Positions 24,768-34,041 of a stretch of DNA of 64,000 bases are shown here, piece after piece (within the stretch, counting starts at the first letter, position 1; every line of letters starts with the position of its first letter). Location of the stretch: assembly GCA_041391765.1 (NCBI GenBank), contig JAWKNJ010000028.1, forward strand, positions 1-64,000, in the 5' to 3' direction. A model generated the notes under the pieces. It was not told where the DNA came from, ran no database searches, and saw only the letters and a list, made by a program, of their open reading frames with translations. The DNA is from SHAN690 sp041391765. Its GTDB lineage: Bacteria; Bacteroidota; Bacteroidia; Flavobacteriales_G; Salibacteraceae. The position numbers and the translations under genes were made by a program.

Positions 24768-25946
24768 ATGGCCAAGAAAAGCACGTGGGAGAAGAGGGCG
24801 AAGAAGGTGAAGAAGGAGGAGCACTTGGTGTTGGGAGGCAACACAAATCGAAAGAAAGAAGGTGTCAAGAAGAAGTATCCATCTGGACCAAAACCGGAAG
24901 GAGCAGGGACTTCACGCTCAAGATCAAGCGAAGGTGAAAGAGCTTCCTCATCAGCACCAAAATACACCATCACGCGTGATGGCGATGAAAAGCCAAAATC
25001 CAGACCTCGATCTGCAGAGGGGAGTAAGGGCAAATTTGAACGTCCTGAAAGAGGTGGCTTTAAAGCAAAGGCTCGTCCTTTTGATAAGTTTCGAAAAGAG
25101 GAGAAGGATGGCGCATTCAAAGAAAAGGGTCATACTCGCAATAAGTTTCGTGCCGGTGACCAGAAGAAGTCACACACAAAGTTTTTGAAAGACCAGCACT
25201 TTGATGGTTTCGAGCAACGCGGCAATAAGCCAACTGATTTGATTCGCTTGAACAAGTATCTTTCAGTTGCTGGAATTTGCTCAAGACGTGAGGCGGATAC
25301 GTTCATTGAACAAGGGTTGGTGACCGTGAACGGTCAGGTAGTAACTGAGTTGGGAACCAAAGTGAAGCCAACAGACGAAGTGCGTTATGCTGGAGAGCGC
25401 GTCAAGGCTGAGGTCTTGCGCTACATCCTATTGAACAAGCCAAAAGACTGTATCACTACATTGAGCGATGAACGAGGACGCAGCACCGTCATGGGATTGG
25501 TGAAGAACGCCTGTCGCGAGCGTGTATTCCCTGTGGGGCGTTTGGATAGAAATACAACAGGACTCCTGTTATTAACTAACGATGGTGACATGGCTAAGAA
25601 GCTGAGTCATCCAAGTCATGAAATTCGAAAAGTGTATCACGTAATAACAGACAAGAATGTGAGCATTGCCGACTTGAAAAAACTTGAGTCAGGAGTTGAA
25701 TTGGATGACGGTATGGCCAAAGCGGATGCGGCATTATTCGCAGGTGATGGCTCCGTTCGAAATGAAATCGGAATGGAGATCCACAGCGGAAAAAACCGCG
25801 TGGTGCGCAGAATGTTCGCTGCATTGGGTTACGAAGTCACCCGATTGGATAGGGCGGCATTTGCAGGATTAAGCAAGAAAGGTCTTCCACGTGGACGCTG
25901 GAGATTCTTGACCGAAAAAGAGGTCTCCTATTTGAAGATGCTGTAA
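24768..25946 (+). CDS. rRNA pseudouridine synthase, RsuA/RluB/RluE/RluF type
   Basis: A 392-residue protein. The first about 150 residues are very basic, low-complexity and Lys/Arg/Ser/Gly-rich, probably disordered and RNA-binding. Then comes an S4 domain (RLNKYLSVAGICSRREADTFI, about residues 156-176) and the catalytic domain with VGRLDRNTTGLLLLTNDGD, whose Asp in GRLD is the catalytic residue. The enzyme converts a specific uridine of ribosomal RNA to pseudouridine. The basic N-terminal extension is common in Bacteroidota RluB-like proteins; which rRNA site is modified is not decided here. Confidence 0.9.
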   Translation: MAKKSTWEKRAKKVKKEEHLVLGGNTNRKKEGVKKKYPSGPKPEGAGTSRSRSSEGERASSSAPKYTITRDGDEKPKSRPRSAEGSKGKFERPERGGFKAKARPFDKFRKEEKDGAFKEKGHTRNKFRAGDQKKSHTKFLKDQHFDGFEQRGNKPTDLIRLNKYLSVAGICSRREADTFIEQGLVTVNGQVVTELGTKVKPTDEVRYAGERVKAEVLRYILLNKPKDCITTLSDERGRSTVMGLVKNACRERVFPVGRLDRNTTGLLLLTNDGDMAKKLSHPSHEIRKVYHVITDKNVSIADLKKLESGVELDDGMAKADAALFAGDGSVRNEIGMEIHSGKNRVVRRMFAALGYEVTRLDRAAFAGLSKKGLPRGRWRFLTEKEVSYLKML

Positions 25947-25947
25947 T

Positions 25948-26181
25948 TTAGGACTCGATCTGCTCGATTATCTCCTCTAGGTTAATATCAAGTCCACTAA
26001 ATATTTCATACAGATAAACAAAGGACGGATTTATTGAGCCGCGCTCAAGTCTTTGAATCGATTGATAGTCTTTATTCACCCGTACGGCAAGGTCTAGTTG
26101 GGTGAGACCTCTTTTTTGTCGTATAGATCTTACATGTTTACCCAGTGCGATGAGCAATTCTTTATTTGACTGACTGGGCAT
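25948..26181 (-). CDS. XRE-family helix-turn-helix regulator
   Basis: A 77-residue HTH_3 protein with KRGLTQLDLAVRVNKDYQSIQRLERGSINPS, the full XRE helix-turn-helix with its typical RLERG end, and an acidic tail (GLDINLEEIIEQI). It converges tail-to-tail with the pseudouridine synthase (1 nt apart) and is divergent from the lipoprotein gene at 26283. A 9-bp-arm palindrome overlapping the promoter of that gene lies 36 nt upstream, so autoregulation and repression of the neighbour are likely. Confidence 0.88.
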   Translation of the reverse strand: MPSQSNKELLIALGKHVRSIRQKRGLTQLDLAVRVNKDYQSIQRLERGSINPSFVYLYEIFSGLDINLEEIIEQIES

Positions 26182-26216
26182 TCCAAGCCCAAGTATTGAT
26201 CATAATTCTCAACCCT

Positions 26217-26238
26217 TACACAACGTTTTCGTTGTGTA
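26217..26238. promoter_or_regulatory. Palindromic operator candidate
   Basis: Perfect 9-bp arms TACACAACG and CGTTGTGTA around a TTTT centre. The right arm contains the TTG that serves as the -33 element of the rightward promoter, so a bound repressor would block it. The divergent XRE gene is the obvious source of the repressor. Confidence 0.6.
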
Positions 26239-26261
26239 TGGACAATTTTGTCTTACTTTCG
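26232..26261 (+). promoter_or_regulatory. Bacteroidota-type promoter (TTG, 19-nt spacer, TACTTTCG)
   Basis: TTG at 26232-26234 and TACTTTCG at 26254-26261 are 19 nt apart, the classic spacing for the phylum's housekeeping sigma factor. The -7 element differs from TAnnTTTG in one base. It lies 21 nt before the ATG at 26283 and overlaps the palindrome. Confidence 0.6.
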
Positions 26262-26282
26262 ATTAAACCAAAATAAATTACC

Positions 26283-27365
26283 ATGCGCACTTTCATAAAA
26301 TCTCTAATCATGTTATCAGTTTGCATGATTTTAATTGTCTTTTATCAGCGATGTTCAAAGGACTTATTTCAACAAAATGGTGATGTAAGGTCGCAGCCTC
26401 AAAGATCTAGTTCGGATTTTGATCCATTGCTATTAAGTGATTCAGCAATTTCTGCACTTGTGTATGCTTTTAAAGATGATTATCAGAATAGAATACTCGG
26501 AGACATGACTCCCGTGGAGGCCATGTGGTCGATGGAAGCGTATCTTAATAATTTTTATTGCCATACTGAGAATTCTGCGGTATTGTATTCGGATTCTGTA
26601 ATTGTGACCACACCTAATGATAGTTTATATAGTGGGGACCTAATAGAATCAACACTAGATTCATTAGTGACTCATTTGAATACCGTTATTTCAAATTTAA
26701 CGCTTGACACAGGTGTAGCGCAAATCGGAATTGCGGATCTAGAATTAAAATCAGAGGGTATTTATATGCTATATTATGTAACTCGGGGACTGGCAGAGTT
26801 TAATTTGTCATATAGATCATATCTATTGTGCAATAAAGATGAAGTTTATCCGTGGTCATCTACATTGGTAACGAATGGACTTGGTTATCAAGTGTGGCTA
26901 AATGACTTTTATTGTTCAGGTGCAAATTCATCACTGGGGCACGGGGTAAATAGAGTTATGAAAGAAAGATTAAGTGCCAAACTCAGAGGCTTTTCTTGTA
27001 GCGATTTGACCACTCCGGTGACATGTCTTTTGCACAGTGTAGGTTCTTATAGTAATAATGGCAATGCTGCTTGGAGCACTGGATGCTATTCGTCAACATA
27101 TCCACACTTAATGCCTCACGCAGGTGTTTATAATTGGTCAATTACAGGAACATGTCATAATGGAGATGCTATTCGTTGCGTAACCGATAATCGGATTTAC
27201 CCTTGGATAATAAACTATACAAGTAGTAATTATTCGGGATTTGTTCCTTTGTTTGTCGATGTATGGCGTCCAGTTCTAACTTCTTCAAATGGAAATGGAG
27301 GATACCAAACTATGAATATCAGGGTTACCTATGGACGATGCGCAACATATAGTGGCGATCATTAA
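26283..27365 (+). CDS. Hypothetical secreted or lipid-anchored protein
   Basis: A 360-residue protein with an N-terminal hydrophobic segment (about residues 5-22) ending in FYQRCSKD, a possible but imperfect lipobox (Cys24). The mature part is Ser/Asn/Tyr-rich and has about nine Cys residues, mostly in the C-terminal half. No family is recognised. The sequence is clearly more AT-rich than the flanking core genes. It overlaps the next gene by 35 nt, so both probably form a unit under the promoter at 26232. Confidence 0.6.
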   Translation: MRTFIKSLIMLSVCMILIVFYQRCSKDLFQQNGDVRSQPQRSSSDFDPLLLSDSAISALVYAFKDDYQNRILGDMTPVEAMWSMEAYLNNFYCHTENSAVLYSDSVIVTTPNDSLYSGDLIESTLDSLVTHLNTVISNLTLDTGVAQIGIADLELKSEGIYMLYYVTRGLAEFNLSYRSYLLCNKDEVYPWSSTLVTNGLGYQVWLNDFYCSGANSSLGHGVNRVMKERLSAKLRGFSCSDLTTPVTCLLHSVGSYSNNGNAAWSTGCYSSTYPHLMPHAGVYNWSITGTCHNGDAIRCVTDNRIYPWIINYTSSNYSGFVPLFVDVWRPVLTSSNGNGGYQTMNIRVTYGRCATYSGDH

Positions 27366-28869
27366 GACCACAATATTTGCTGTACTTATTGGGTTCAGCC
27401 CAATGTTAGCCGCTCAAGACAATGAGTGGATAAAAGTGTATTCGGAGCTTGGTCAACGTAATGTTGTAACCTCTCATTTTGTTGTTGATGACCAAAACTT
27501 TGTCTATTCCGCAAATGAATCTGCATTAAACGCTGGCGAATTTGCCTGTTATTTGACGAAGTTCTCTCCTTCTGGCGGGGTGGTTAAGGAAATCAAACCT
27601 ATTGAACGAATCATTCAATTACAGATAAAAGGCGACTCGCTGTTTGTTTGCCTAGTTAGTGACTCAGGTGAGGCTATTCCGACTACATTTTATTCTAGAA
27701 TATATGATTTAGAATTAAATGAGTTAGTTTCATCAAGTTATATCGATTCTACCATTGATTATGTTGAGGAAGCAAACGCTGGTAATGAAAAACACTGGAG
27801 CTCTGTCTTTGCGATAAATGCAGACTCATTGGAGGGCGAGTTTTACCAAACCAAATTAGCGTTCGTTCATCTTGATGAAGGAGGTTTGATAGACACTATA
27901 ACTTGGTTTAATGAGCTAAAAAATGCAAGAATCGGAGGGTTTTCTCCAAGACCGGGTGGATATTTAGCTATGATAGAGTTCGAGGATTCAATAATAACCG
28001 AGAATATCCTATTAAGACCTTTTCAATTAGACGAAGGGTTGGAAATTGTACAGAGCATTGATGAAATTGTACCTAGTTATCCCTTGGATACCTCAGGGTT
28101 CACTTCTATTAGTAGAATAAATGATAAGTCGACAAGCATTCAACCCATTTCATCTTCGAGTTTCATTTTAGGCTTATCTAGCGCTTGCTTTTACCAATTC
28201 CCAGATGCTTCTTATCAAGATTGGGACGCATTTATAGCTAAATTTCATTATTCAAATCAAAACTTTTCTGATTATACAGTTGTGCACAACGTAAACAGCA
28301 ACTCCTTTCTAATACGGAATCAAATTGCATTAGCGGCAAATTATGAGTTGCTAACCGTTGATACACGCGATAATTCTGAGTTCTTTGGATTTTATGAATC
28401 TTCTGATTCTTACATCGTCTTGTCTCGTTTTGATTCTAACCTCAATCTCATTTGGGAAAGCGAATTTTTCAAGAATGATGGAATACATCAGCGCGCGGAG
28501 TGGATTCAGGAAAAACCCGATGGACATGTTGTGGCCATGGGCACTCAATACAATTGGAATACTGGCGAGAGTGAGATATTTATGATTCAAACGGATAGCA
28601 ACGGATTGGTTGATGACACGGTTGGCGCTATAGAATTATTAGCAGATGATTGGAATTTCGGACCAAATCCAATTCTTGATCAATTGTATATTTATTCTAC
28701 GAACAATTCGAAATGGAACACATACAGCCTATATGATTTGAATGGGAGGTGGATACGCGACTATATAGGAAACGGCATTCACTCAACAGCGGACTTAAAC
28801 CTCGGATGTTACATATTAAAGTCGAAATCAAATCCCCTTGTTACGCGGAAGGTCATCAAAATAAATTAG
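27331..28869 (+). CDS. T9SS type A sorting domain protein
   Basis: A 512-residue exported protein. The signal region is IIKTTIFAVLIGFSPMLAAQ (about residues 10-29); a GTG at 27352 would give a more usual signal-peptide start than the ATG at 27331. The middle resembles beta-propeller-like repeats (FVVDDQNFVYS, LTKFSPSGGVV, FIAKFHY, LSRFDSNLNLIWE) found in many secreted Bacteroidota proteins of unknown role. The C-terminus (WNFGPNPILDQLYIYS, YSLYDLNGRWI, NLGCYILKSKS) is a T9SS sorting domain. It overlaps the upstream gene by 35 nt, and AT-rich codon use is shared with that gene. Confidence 0.72.
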   Translation: MDDAQHIVAIIKTTIFAVLIGFSPMLAAQDNEWIKVYSELGQRNVVTSHFVVDDQNFVYSANESALNAGEFACYLTKFSPSGGVVKEIKPIERIIQLQIKGDSLFVCLVSDSGEAIPTTFYSRIYDLELNELVSSSYIDSTIDYVEEANAGNEKHWSSVFAINADSLEGEFYQTKLAFVHLDEGGLIDTITWFNELKNARIGGFSPRPGGYLAMIEFEDSIITENILLRPFQLDEGLEIVQSIDEIVPSYPLDTSGFTSISRINDKSTSIQPISSSSFILGLSSACFYQFPDASYQDWDAFIAKFHYSNQNFSDYTVVHNVNSNSFLIRNQIALAANYELLTVDTRDNSEFFGFYESSDSYIVLSRFDSNLNLIWESEFFKNDGIHQRAEWIQEKPDGHVVAMGTQYNWNTGESEIFMIQTDSNGLVDDTVGAIELLADDWNFGPNPILDQLYIYSTNNSKWNTYSLYDLNGRWIRDYIGNGIHSTADLNLGCYILKSKSNPLVTRKVIKIN

Positions 28870-28988
28870 GGACATAACTGTTACGGGAAAAATTAGAATC
28901 AAGGTTTGATTTATAGTTGCTATTCTCCCTTAATAATTATCCGTTCAAAAGTCAATCATTGAAACAAATTATAGCTAGAACATCCGAG

Positions 28989-28996
28989 TAGCTTTG
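28989..28996 (+). promoter_or_regulatory. Promoter -7 element of the AsmA-like gene
   Basis: TAGCTTTG matches TAnnTTTG, 32 nt before the ATG at 29029. No TTG at ideal spacing was found. Confidence 0.45.
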
Positions 28997-29028
28997 AATA
29001 TTCGATTCATGTTGTCGTTTATTCATCC

Positions 29029-31725
29029 ATGCAGCGGGTATTAACCTGGTTTTTAATCCTCATCATCCTTGGTGTTGCCTTTGTCACGGGAGCTTATTTT
29101 CTGGCGAAGAAATACGAGGAGCCTGTGCGTAATTACATAATATCAGAGGTTAACAAACGACTCAATGCTCCGGTTCATGTTAGCGACATAAACTTCTCTT
29201 TGTTAGAACGCTTTCCATCTGCATCGTTGGTCATGGACAGCGTCTGGGCTGAGGAAAGCTTGGTAAAGATTGGAAAGGCTGATACGCTGTTGTTTTTCAG
29301 GAAGATGTATCTTAATCTCAACATCTTCGACATCTTGGACGGGTCCTATAAAATCAATGAAATTGAGGCACGCGATGGTTTCATTCACCTGCTGGTAGAC
29401 GAGAAGGGCTACGATAATTTCCACATTTGGAAAACCAGCGAAGACACCACCGGATTTCTTTTGGAATTGAGTAGAGTGCACATTGAAAATGGCTGGTTAA
29501 GCTACATTAACAAAGCGCGTCAGCAGAACATTCAACTGAAAGCGAATGAACTTTGGTTCAACGGCAGGTTTTCAGATGATAGCTATACGATGGCCGTGAA
29601 AGGTGATGGAGAGGTTTACACACTTTCAATTAAAGGAACTGAGTATCTGAAAAACCGATTTGTTGATGTGGAGTCTGAGCTCGACATTATAACCGAATCT
29701 GAAACCTATGCTTTCAGAAAAGGTGCCTTGGAAATTGACAACGACCTTTCGTTTGACATTAGTGGAAAGTTTGAAGGCGAAGGCATTGATCTGAAAATTG
29801 CAGGCCAAGATCTAGACATCATTCGTTCGCTTTCGCTCATTCCCGCTGAAAGCATTCAATGGCTCGATGAATACAGTAGTTCCGGTGTAGTCGACTTCGA
29901 ATGCACCTTAAAAGGTGCATTCGGGAAAACTAACAACCCCGAATTGATAATGAAATTTCAGTTGGAAGACGGAGCGATTTCCAAGCGGGGTTCAAACTGG
30001 AAGTTGAGTAACTTGAGTGGTTCCGGAGTATTGGAAAATGGTTCAAAACGCAATGCTCAAACCACTTTGCTTCATCTAGACCGATTGAAAGGAGCGCTGA
30101 ATGGCGACACCTTTTCCACGGTTCTTTCCGTATTAAATTTTGAGCAGCCAACCATTGAAAGTCATTTGCGGTTGAGCACCAGCATTGAGGGACTCGATGA
30201 CTTCTTTAATATTGAATTGATTGAAAAGGGTTCGGGTCGGGTGGAAGTTGACGCTACTATCAAAACAACACTGCTAAACCCGACCGATGCAGGCGCTCGA
30301 GACTTTCTCAATTCACGTGCTAGCGGGGTGGTTCGTTTAGCCAACACCGAGCTGAAACTCATGAATGACGATCGCCTCTACAGGGTGGATTCGTCAGAGT
30401 TTCAGATCCAAAACAACGCACTGATCATTCATAGCTACCACGGAAAGATCAATGACTGCACGGTTGATCTGACAGGAAAGGCCGAAAACTTCCTCGACTA
30501 TTTCTTCACCGAGAACGGACACCTAAACGTGAATGGGAAAATCGTTGTGGGTGATCTCGATTTGGAAGCATTGTTCCCAAGCCGAGGTGATGAAAGCAAG
30601 GCAGGAAGTGTGGTCATAGCATTCCCTGAAAAAGCATCATGGAATCTTGAAATCATTGCTAAATCGTTCATCAATGGAAAGTTTCGAGCGGATGAAGTCA
30701 GTGGTCTTTTGGTGATGAATAAATTCAAGGTGGAAGCGAATTCACTTCACTTTTTGAGTCAGGATGGAAATGTAACCGGCAAGGCCGGATTGTATCGATT
30801 TGCCGATAATCAATTCGGATTGAAAACTGAATTCAGAGCGTTGAATATTGACGTGAAAACCCTGTTTCATACGTTCAATGAATTCGATCAAAAGTTTGTG
30901 ACAAGCGAGCATCTAAGTGGACGTGCTGATGCAGAAGTTCAGCTTCAGGCGCTTTGTGATTCCGTACTTTCTATAAACACTGAGACCATAATCGCCACGG
31001 CAGACGTGTTAGTTCGAAATGGCGCTTTAATCGGACTGGATCCGCTAATTTCCATCGCGGATGAAATCAGAAAAAAACCCATGCTGCGATTGTTCGTTTC
31101 AACGGAAGAACTCAAAAAAAGGCTAGAAAACGTTCAGTTTGCCGAGCTCAGAAATCAGATCAGTATTCGAAATTCGGTGGTTACCATTCCTCAAATGGAA
31201 ATCAAATCATCAGCCTTGGATTTGAACATTTCTGGAACTCACACATTCAATAATCACATCGACTATGCGATGGATTTTGCGTTGAGCGAGCTGCTCGAAT
31301 TGAAGGATAGAAAAGAGCCATACAACGAATACGTGCAACGAGATAAGAGCGGAAAAACCAGAATGTACCTCACCATAAAAGGTACCACTGATGATTTTAA
31401 GGTTGAATTGCAAAAGACCAACGTTCGATCTACGCTCAAGGACAATATGACTTTGGAGAAGAATGCAGTCAAGGGTTTGTTGAAACAAGAGTTCAGGATT
31501 TTCTCAGGTGATAGCAATGCAGTTTATGAAGAGCCCGAATCTGAAGAATTGGAATTTGAATTCGATCCCGAGGCTGGAACATCTGTTGACGTAAGCAAGC
31601 CAGCTAAGAGTGATTCCATAAAGGCGCCAGTCAAAGACAAGAACGTTCTAAATCGAATCATCAAGAAAACCGAAAGCGATAAAAAGAAGCTGCGCGAGGG
31701 CGATTTTGACGATGATGATTTCTAG
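29029..31725 (+). CDS. AsmA-like (AsmA/TamB superfamily) inner-membrane protein
   Basis: An 898-residue protein. A single N-terminal membrane segment (residues about 5-27) is followed by the AsmA opening (KYEEPVRNYIISEVNKRLNAPVHVSDINFSLLERFPSASL). A long periplasmic beta-rich domain and an AsmA_2-like C-terminal region (TIPQMEIKSSALDLNISGTHTFNNHIDYAMDF, about residues 720-755) follow. The tail is acidic then basic. AsmA-family proteins bridge the periplasm and are linked to lipid transport and outer-membrane homeostasis. It is the first of a same-strand pair with the histidine kinase gene, 67 nt apart. Confidence 0.82.
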   Translation: MQRVLTWFLILIILGVAFVTGAYFLAKKYEEPVRNYIISEVNKRLNAPVHVSDINFSLLERFPSASLVMDSVWAEESLVKIGKADTLLFFRKMYLNLNIFDILDGSYKINEIEARDGFIHLLVDEKGYDNFHIWKTSEDTTGFLLELSRVHIENGWLSYINKARQQNIQLKANELWFNGRFSDDSYTMAVKGDGEVYTLSIKGTEYLKNRFVDVESELDIITESETYAFRKGALEIDNDLSFDISGKFEGEGIDLKIAGQDLDIIRSLSLIPAESIQWLDEYSSSGVVDFECTLKGAFGKTNNPELIMKFQLEDGAISKRGSNWKLSNLSGSGVLENGSKRNAQTTLLHLDRLKGALNGDTFSTVLSVLNFEQPTIESHLRLSTSIEGLDDFFNIELIEKGSGRVEVDATIKTTLLNPTDAGARDFLNSRASGVVRLANTELKLMNDDRLYRVDSSEFQIQNNALIIHSYHGKINDCTVDLTGKAENFLDYFFTENGHLNVNGKIVVGDLDLEALFPSRGDESKAGSVVIAFPEKASWNLEIIAKSFINGKFRADEVSGLLVMNKFKVEANSLHFLSQDGNVTGKAGLYRFADNQFGLKTEFRALNIDVKTLFHTFNEFDQKFVTSEHLSGRADAEVQLQALCDSVLSINTETIIATADVLVRNGALIGLDPLISIADEIRKKPMLRLFVSTEELKKRLENVQFAELRNQISIRNSVVTIPQMEIKSSALDLNISGTHTFNNHIDYAMDFALSELLELKDRKEPYNEYVQRDKSGKTRMYLTIKGTTDDFKVELQKTNVRSTLKDNMTLEKNAVKGLLKQEFRIFSGDSNAVYEEPESEELEFEFDPEAGTSVDVSKPAKSDSIKAPVKDKNVLNRIIKKTESDKKKLREGDFDDDDF

Positions 31726-31792
31726 CAATTCTCTGCTGAGCTCACCACATTGTCTGATTGATTAGCGAATTCGACATCTTCGTATCGAAGAA

Positions 31793-33307
31793 GTGGCGCG
31801 AACATTCAACATATATTCTCAAAAACAACGCTGGAAACTCGTGCTATTCGCTTTGGCGTTAGTCATTGTAGGTGTCTCTTTGGCCTACACTGAATCATTA
31901 GTGGATAAGATTGCACAAGAAGAGCGAACCAAGGTTGAGATATGGGCAAATGCAGTGCAGAAGCGTTCTGCATTGGTGCAGTACACAAGCCGTTTATTTC
32001 AAAAGCTTCAAGAGGGTGAACGAAACAAAGTGGAACTCTATTTGGAAGCAACACGCTACCTCGCCCGACCTGATATCACCGAAGTGAGTTTTGCATTGAA
32101 TGTTCTGCATGAAAACACAACGGTCCCGGTCATTCTAACCAATGAGCGAGGGGAGATTACTTCGCACCGGAACATTGAAGTACCGGAAGGCGAGGAAGAA
32201 AATGTTTGGCTTAAAGGACAATTAAAAGACATGGCGGATCAATACGATCCGATAGAGATTGTTTACTACGGTAATAATCGAGTTTACCTGTATTACAAGG
32301 ATTCCAAGTTGTTCAGTGAATTGAAAAGCACTTTCGCTGACCTTCAGCAATCTTTCATCAGTGATTTGATCCTAAATGCAGCCTCTAGTCCGCTGGTACT
32401 GCTTGATGCCTCGGATAGGACGGTAATTGAAAGCAGCAATATCGATTCTCTCACCTTAAAAAAGGCGGATCAACTTTCATCAAAGTTGGAATCGATGGCG
32501 GCCCAGCACGAACCAATTTCAGTGGAAATTAATGGCAAAGAGGCCTTGGTTTACTACGAAGACTCGTTCTTACTTACTCAGCTGAAGTACTATCCTTTGG
32601 CTCAGCTGGGAGTGATTGGTCTGTTCGTCATGATCGCCTATCTGCTCTTCAGCACAGCTCGAAAAGCTGAGCAAAATCAAGTATGGGTGGGAATGAGTAA
32701 GGAAACAGCCCATCAGCTTGGCACCCCACTTTCATCAATGATTGGCTGGATCGAATTGCTAAAGGACAAAGAAGAAACTCAGCAAATCGGGACTGAATTG
32801 GAAAAAGACGTTTCGCGATTGCAGGTTGTAACCGAACGATTTAGCAAAATTGGTTCCCAGCCGGAATTGAAAAAACAAAACTTGATTCCTGTGCTTAGCG
32901 GAGCTGTCGAGTATTTCCGTCACCGAACCGGAAAAAATGTCCTGTTTGAGACATCATTTCCTGATCACGTGGTCGAAGTCATGCTCAATGAGTCCTTGTT
33001 TGAATGGGTCATCGAGAATTTGATCAAAAATGCCTTGGACGCTATGGAAGGAAAGGGACGCATAGCTATCGAAGTAACGGATCAGGAACATCGCGTCTTG
33101 ATCGATGTCACTGACACCGGAAAGGGTATAACCCCTAGTAAATTCAAAGCTGTTTTCAATCCAGGGTTCACAACTAAAAAGCGAGGTTGGGGTTTAGGAC
33201 TTTCGCTTTCAAAGCGCATCGTGAAGGACTATCACCACGGTAAAATCTATGTGTTGAGGTCGGAACCAAATCAAGGAACCACCTTTAGGATTTCACTTAA
33301 GAAATAA
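31793..33307 (+). CDS. Membrane sensor histidine kinase (orphan)
   Basis: A 504-residue kinase beginning with GTG at 31793. Two membrane segments (residues about 15-33 and 267-285) enclose a periplasmic sensor domain of about 230 residues. The HisKA box has the phospho-accepting His in KETAHQLGTPLSSMIGW (about residue 307), followed by the ATPase domain: N box (ENLIKNALDAM), G1 (DTGKGI) and G2 (GWGLGLSLSKRI). The H-box variant HQLGTP in place of HELRTP is common in Bacteroidota kinases. No response regulator is adjacent, so its partner is unknown. The signal is unknown. Confidence 0.9.
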   Translation: MARTFNIYSQKQRWKLVLFALALVIVGVSLAYTESLVDKIAQEERTKVEIWANAVQKRSALVQYTSRLFQKLQEGERNKVELYLEATRYLARPDITEVSFALNVLHENTTVPVILTNERGEITSHRNIEVPEGEEENVWLKGQLKDMADQYDPIEIVYYGNNRVYLYYKDSKLFSELKSTFADLQQSFISDLILNAASSPLVLLDASDRTVIESSNIDSLTLKKADQLSSKLESMAAQHEPISVEINGKEALVYYEDSFLLTQLKYYPLAQLGVIGLFVMIAYLLFSTARKAEQNQVWVGMSKETAHQLGTPLSSMIGWIELLKDKEETQQIGTELEKDVSRLQVVTERFSKIGSQPELKKQNLIPVLSGAVEYFRHRTGKNVLFETSFPDHVVEVMLNESLFEWVIENLIKNALDAMEGKGRIAIEVTDQEHRVLIDVTDTGKGITPSKFKAVFNPGFTTKKRGWGLGLSLSKRIVKDYHHGKIYVLRSEPNQGTTFRISLKK

Positions 33308-33372
33308 TTGAGATTCGTTTTGGTTTGTTGGAGACAGTGCTCGGAATTATCATTGAACTAAATTGACACGCT

Positions 33373-34041
33373 ATGGCATGGTTTACTTCTGAATTCGAAG
33401 CTTTTTTCAAGGAACTAAAAAACAAAAACGACAAGGAATGGTTCACCAAAAACAAGAAGCGTTTTGAGACCCATGTCAAGAAACCATTCGAGAAGTTCGT
33501 TGCCGACATGATTCTGCGAATGCAGGCTTATGATCCACAGTGCAAGATCGAGCCAAAGGATGCCATTTTCAGGATATATCGAGACGTGAGATTCTCAAAC
33601 GACAAGACACCATACAAAACTCAAATGACCGCAATCATTGGAAGAGGCGGAAGAAAGGAAATGTCAACGGAAGGCATGTACATCGAGCTGGGTGAGGGGC
33701 ACGCAAGAATTTATGGTGGTTCCTACATGCCCGACAAGGATCAGTTACAAGCCATTCGTCAGGAAATCCTTTACAATCAGGATGAATTTTCCAAGCTGAT
33801 CATGGACAAGGATTTCAAGAAATACTTCGGTGAAATTCGTGGAGAACAAAACAAGCGATTGCCTGCAGAGTTCGCGGAAATTCAGGGCAAACAACCGTTG
33901 ATTGCGAACAAACAGTTTTACTACTTCTCAGAAATAGATCCGAAAATGATCACCAGCGACAAGCTGATTGACGAATACTATAAGCGATATGAAGTCAGCG
34001 CTGCCGTTCGGAAGTTTCTTATCACTCCTCTTTCAGACTAG
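33373..34041 (+). CDS. DUF2461 family protein
   Basis: A 222-residue soluble protein of the TIGR02453/DUF2461 family: FFKELKNKNDKEWFTKNKKRFE at the N-terminus, IFRIYRDVRFSNDKTPYKTQM in the centre, and YIELGEGHARIYGGSYMPDK. The family is widespread and has no proven function. It overlaps the DUF3078 gene by 4 nt tail-to-tail. Confidence 0.88.
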   Translation: MAWFTSEFEAFFKELKNKNDKEWFTKNKKRFETHVKKPFEKFVADMILRMQAYDPQCKIEPKDAIFRIYRDVRFSNDKTPYKTQMTAIIGRGGRKEMSTEGMYIELGEGHARIYGGSYMPDKDQLQAIRQEILYNQDEFSKLIMDKDFKKYFGEIRGEQNKRLPAEFAEIQGKQPLIANKQFYYFSEIDPKMITSDKLIDEYYKRYEVSAAVRKFLITPLSD

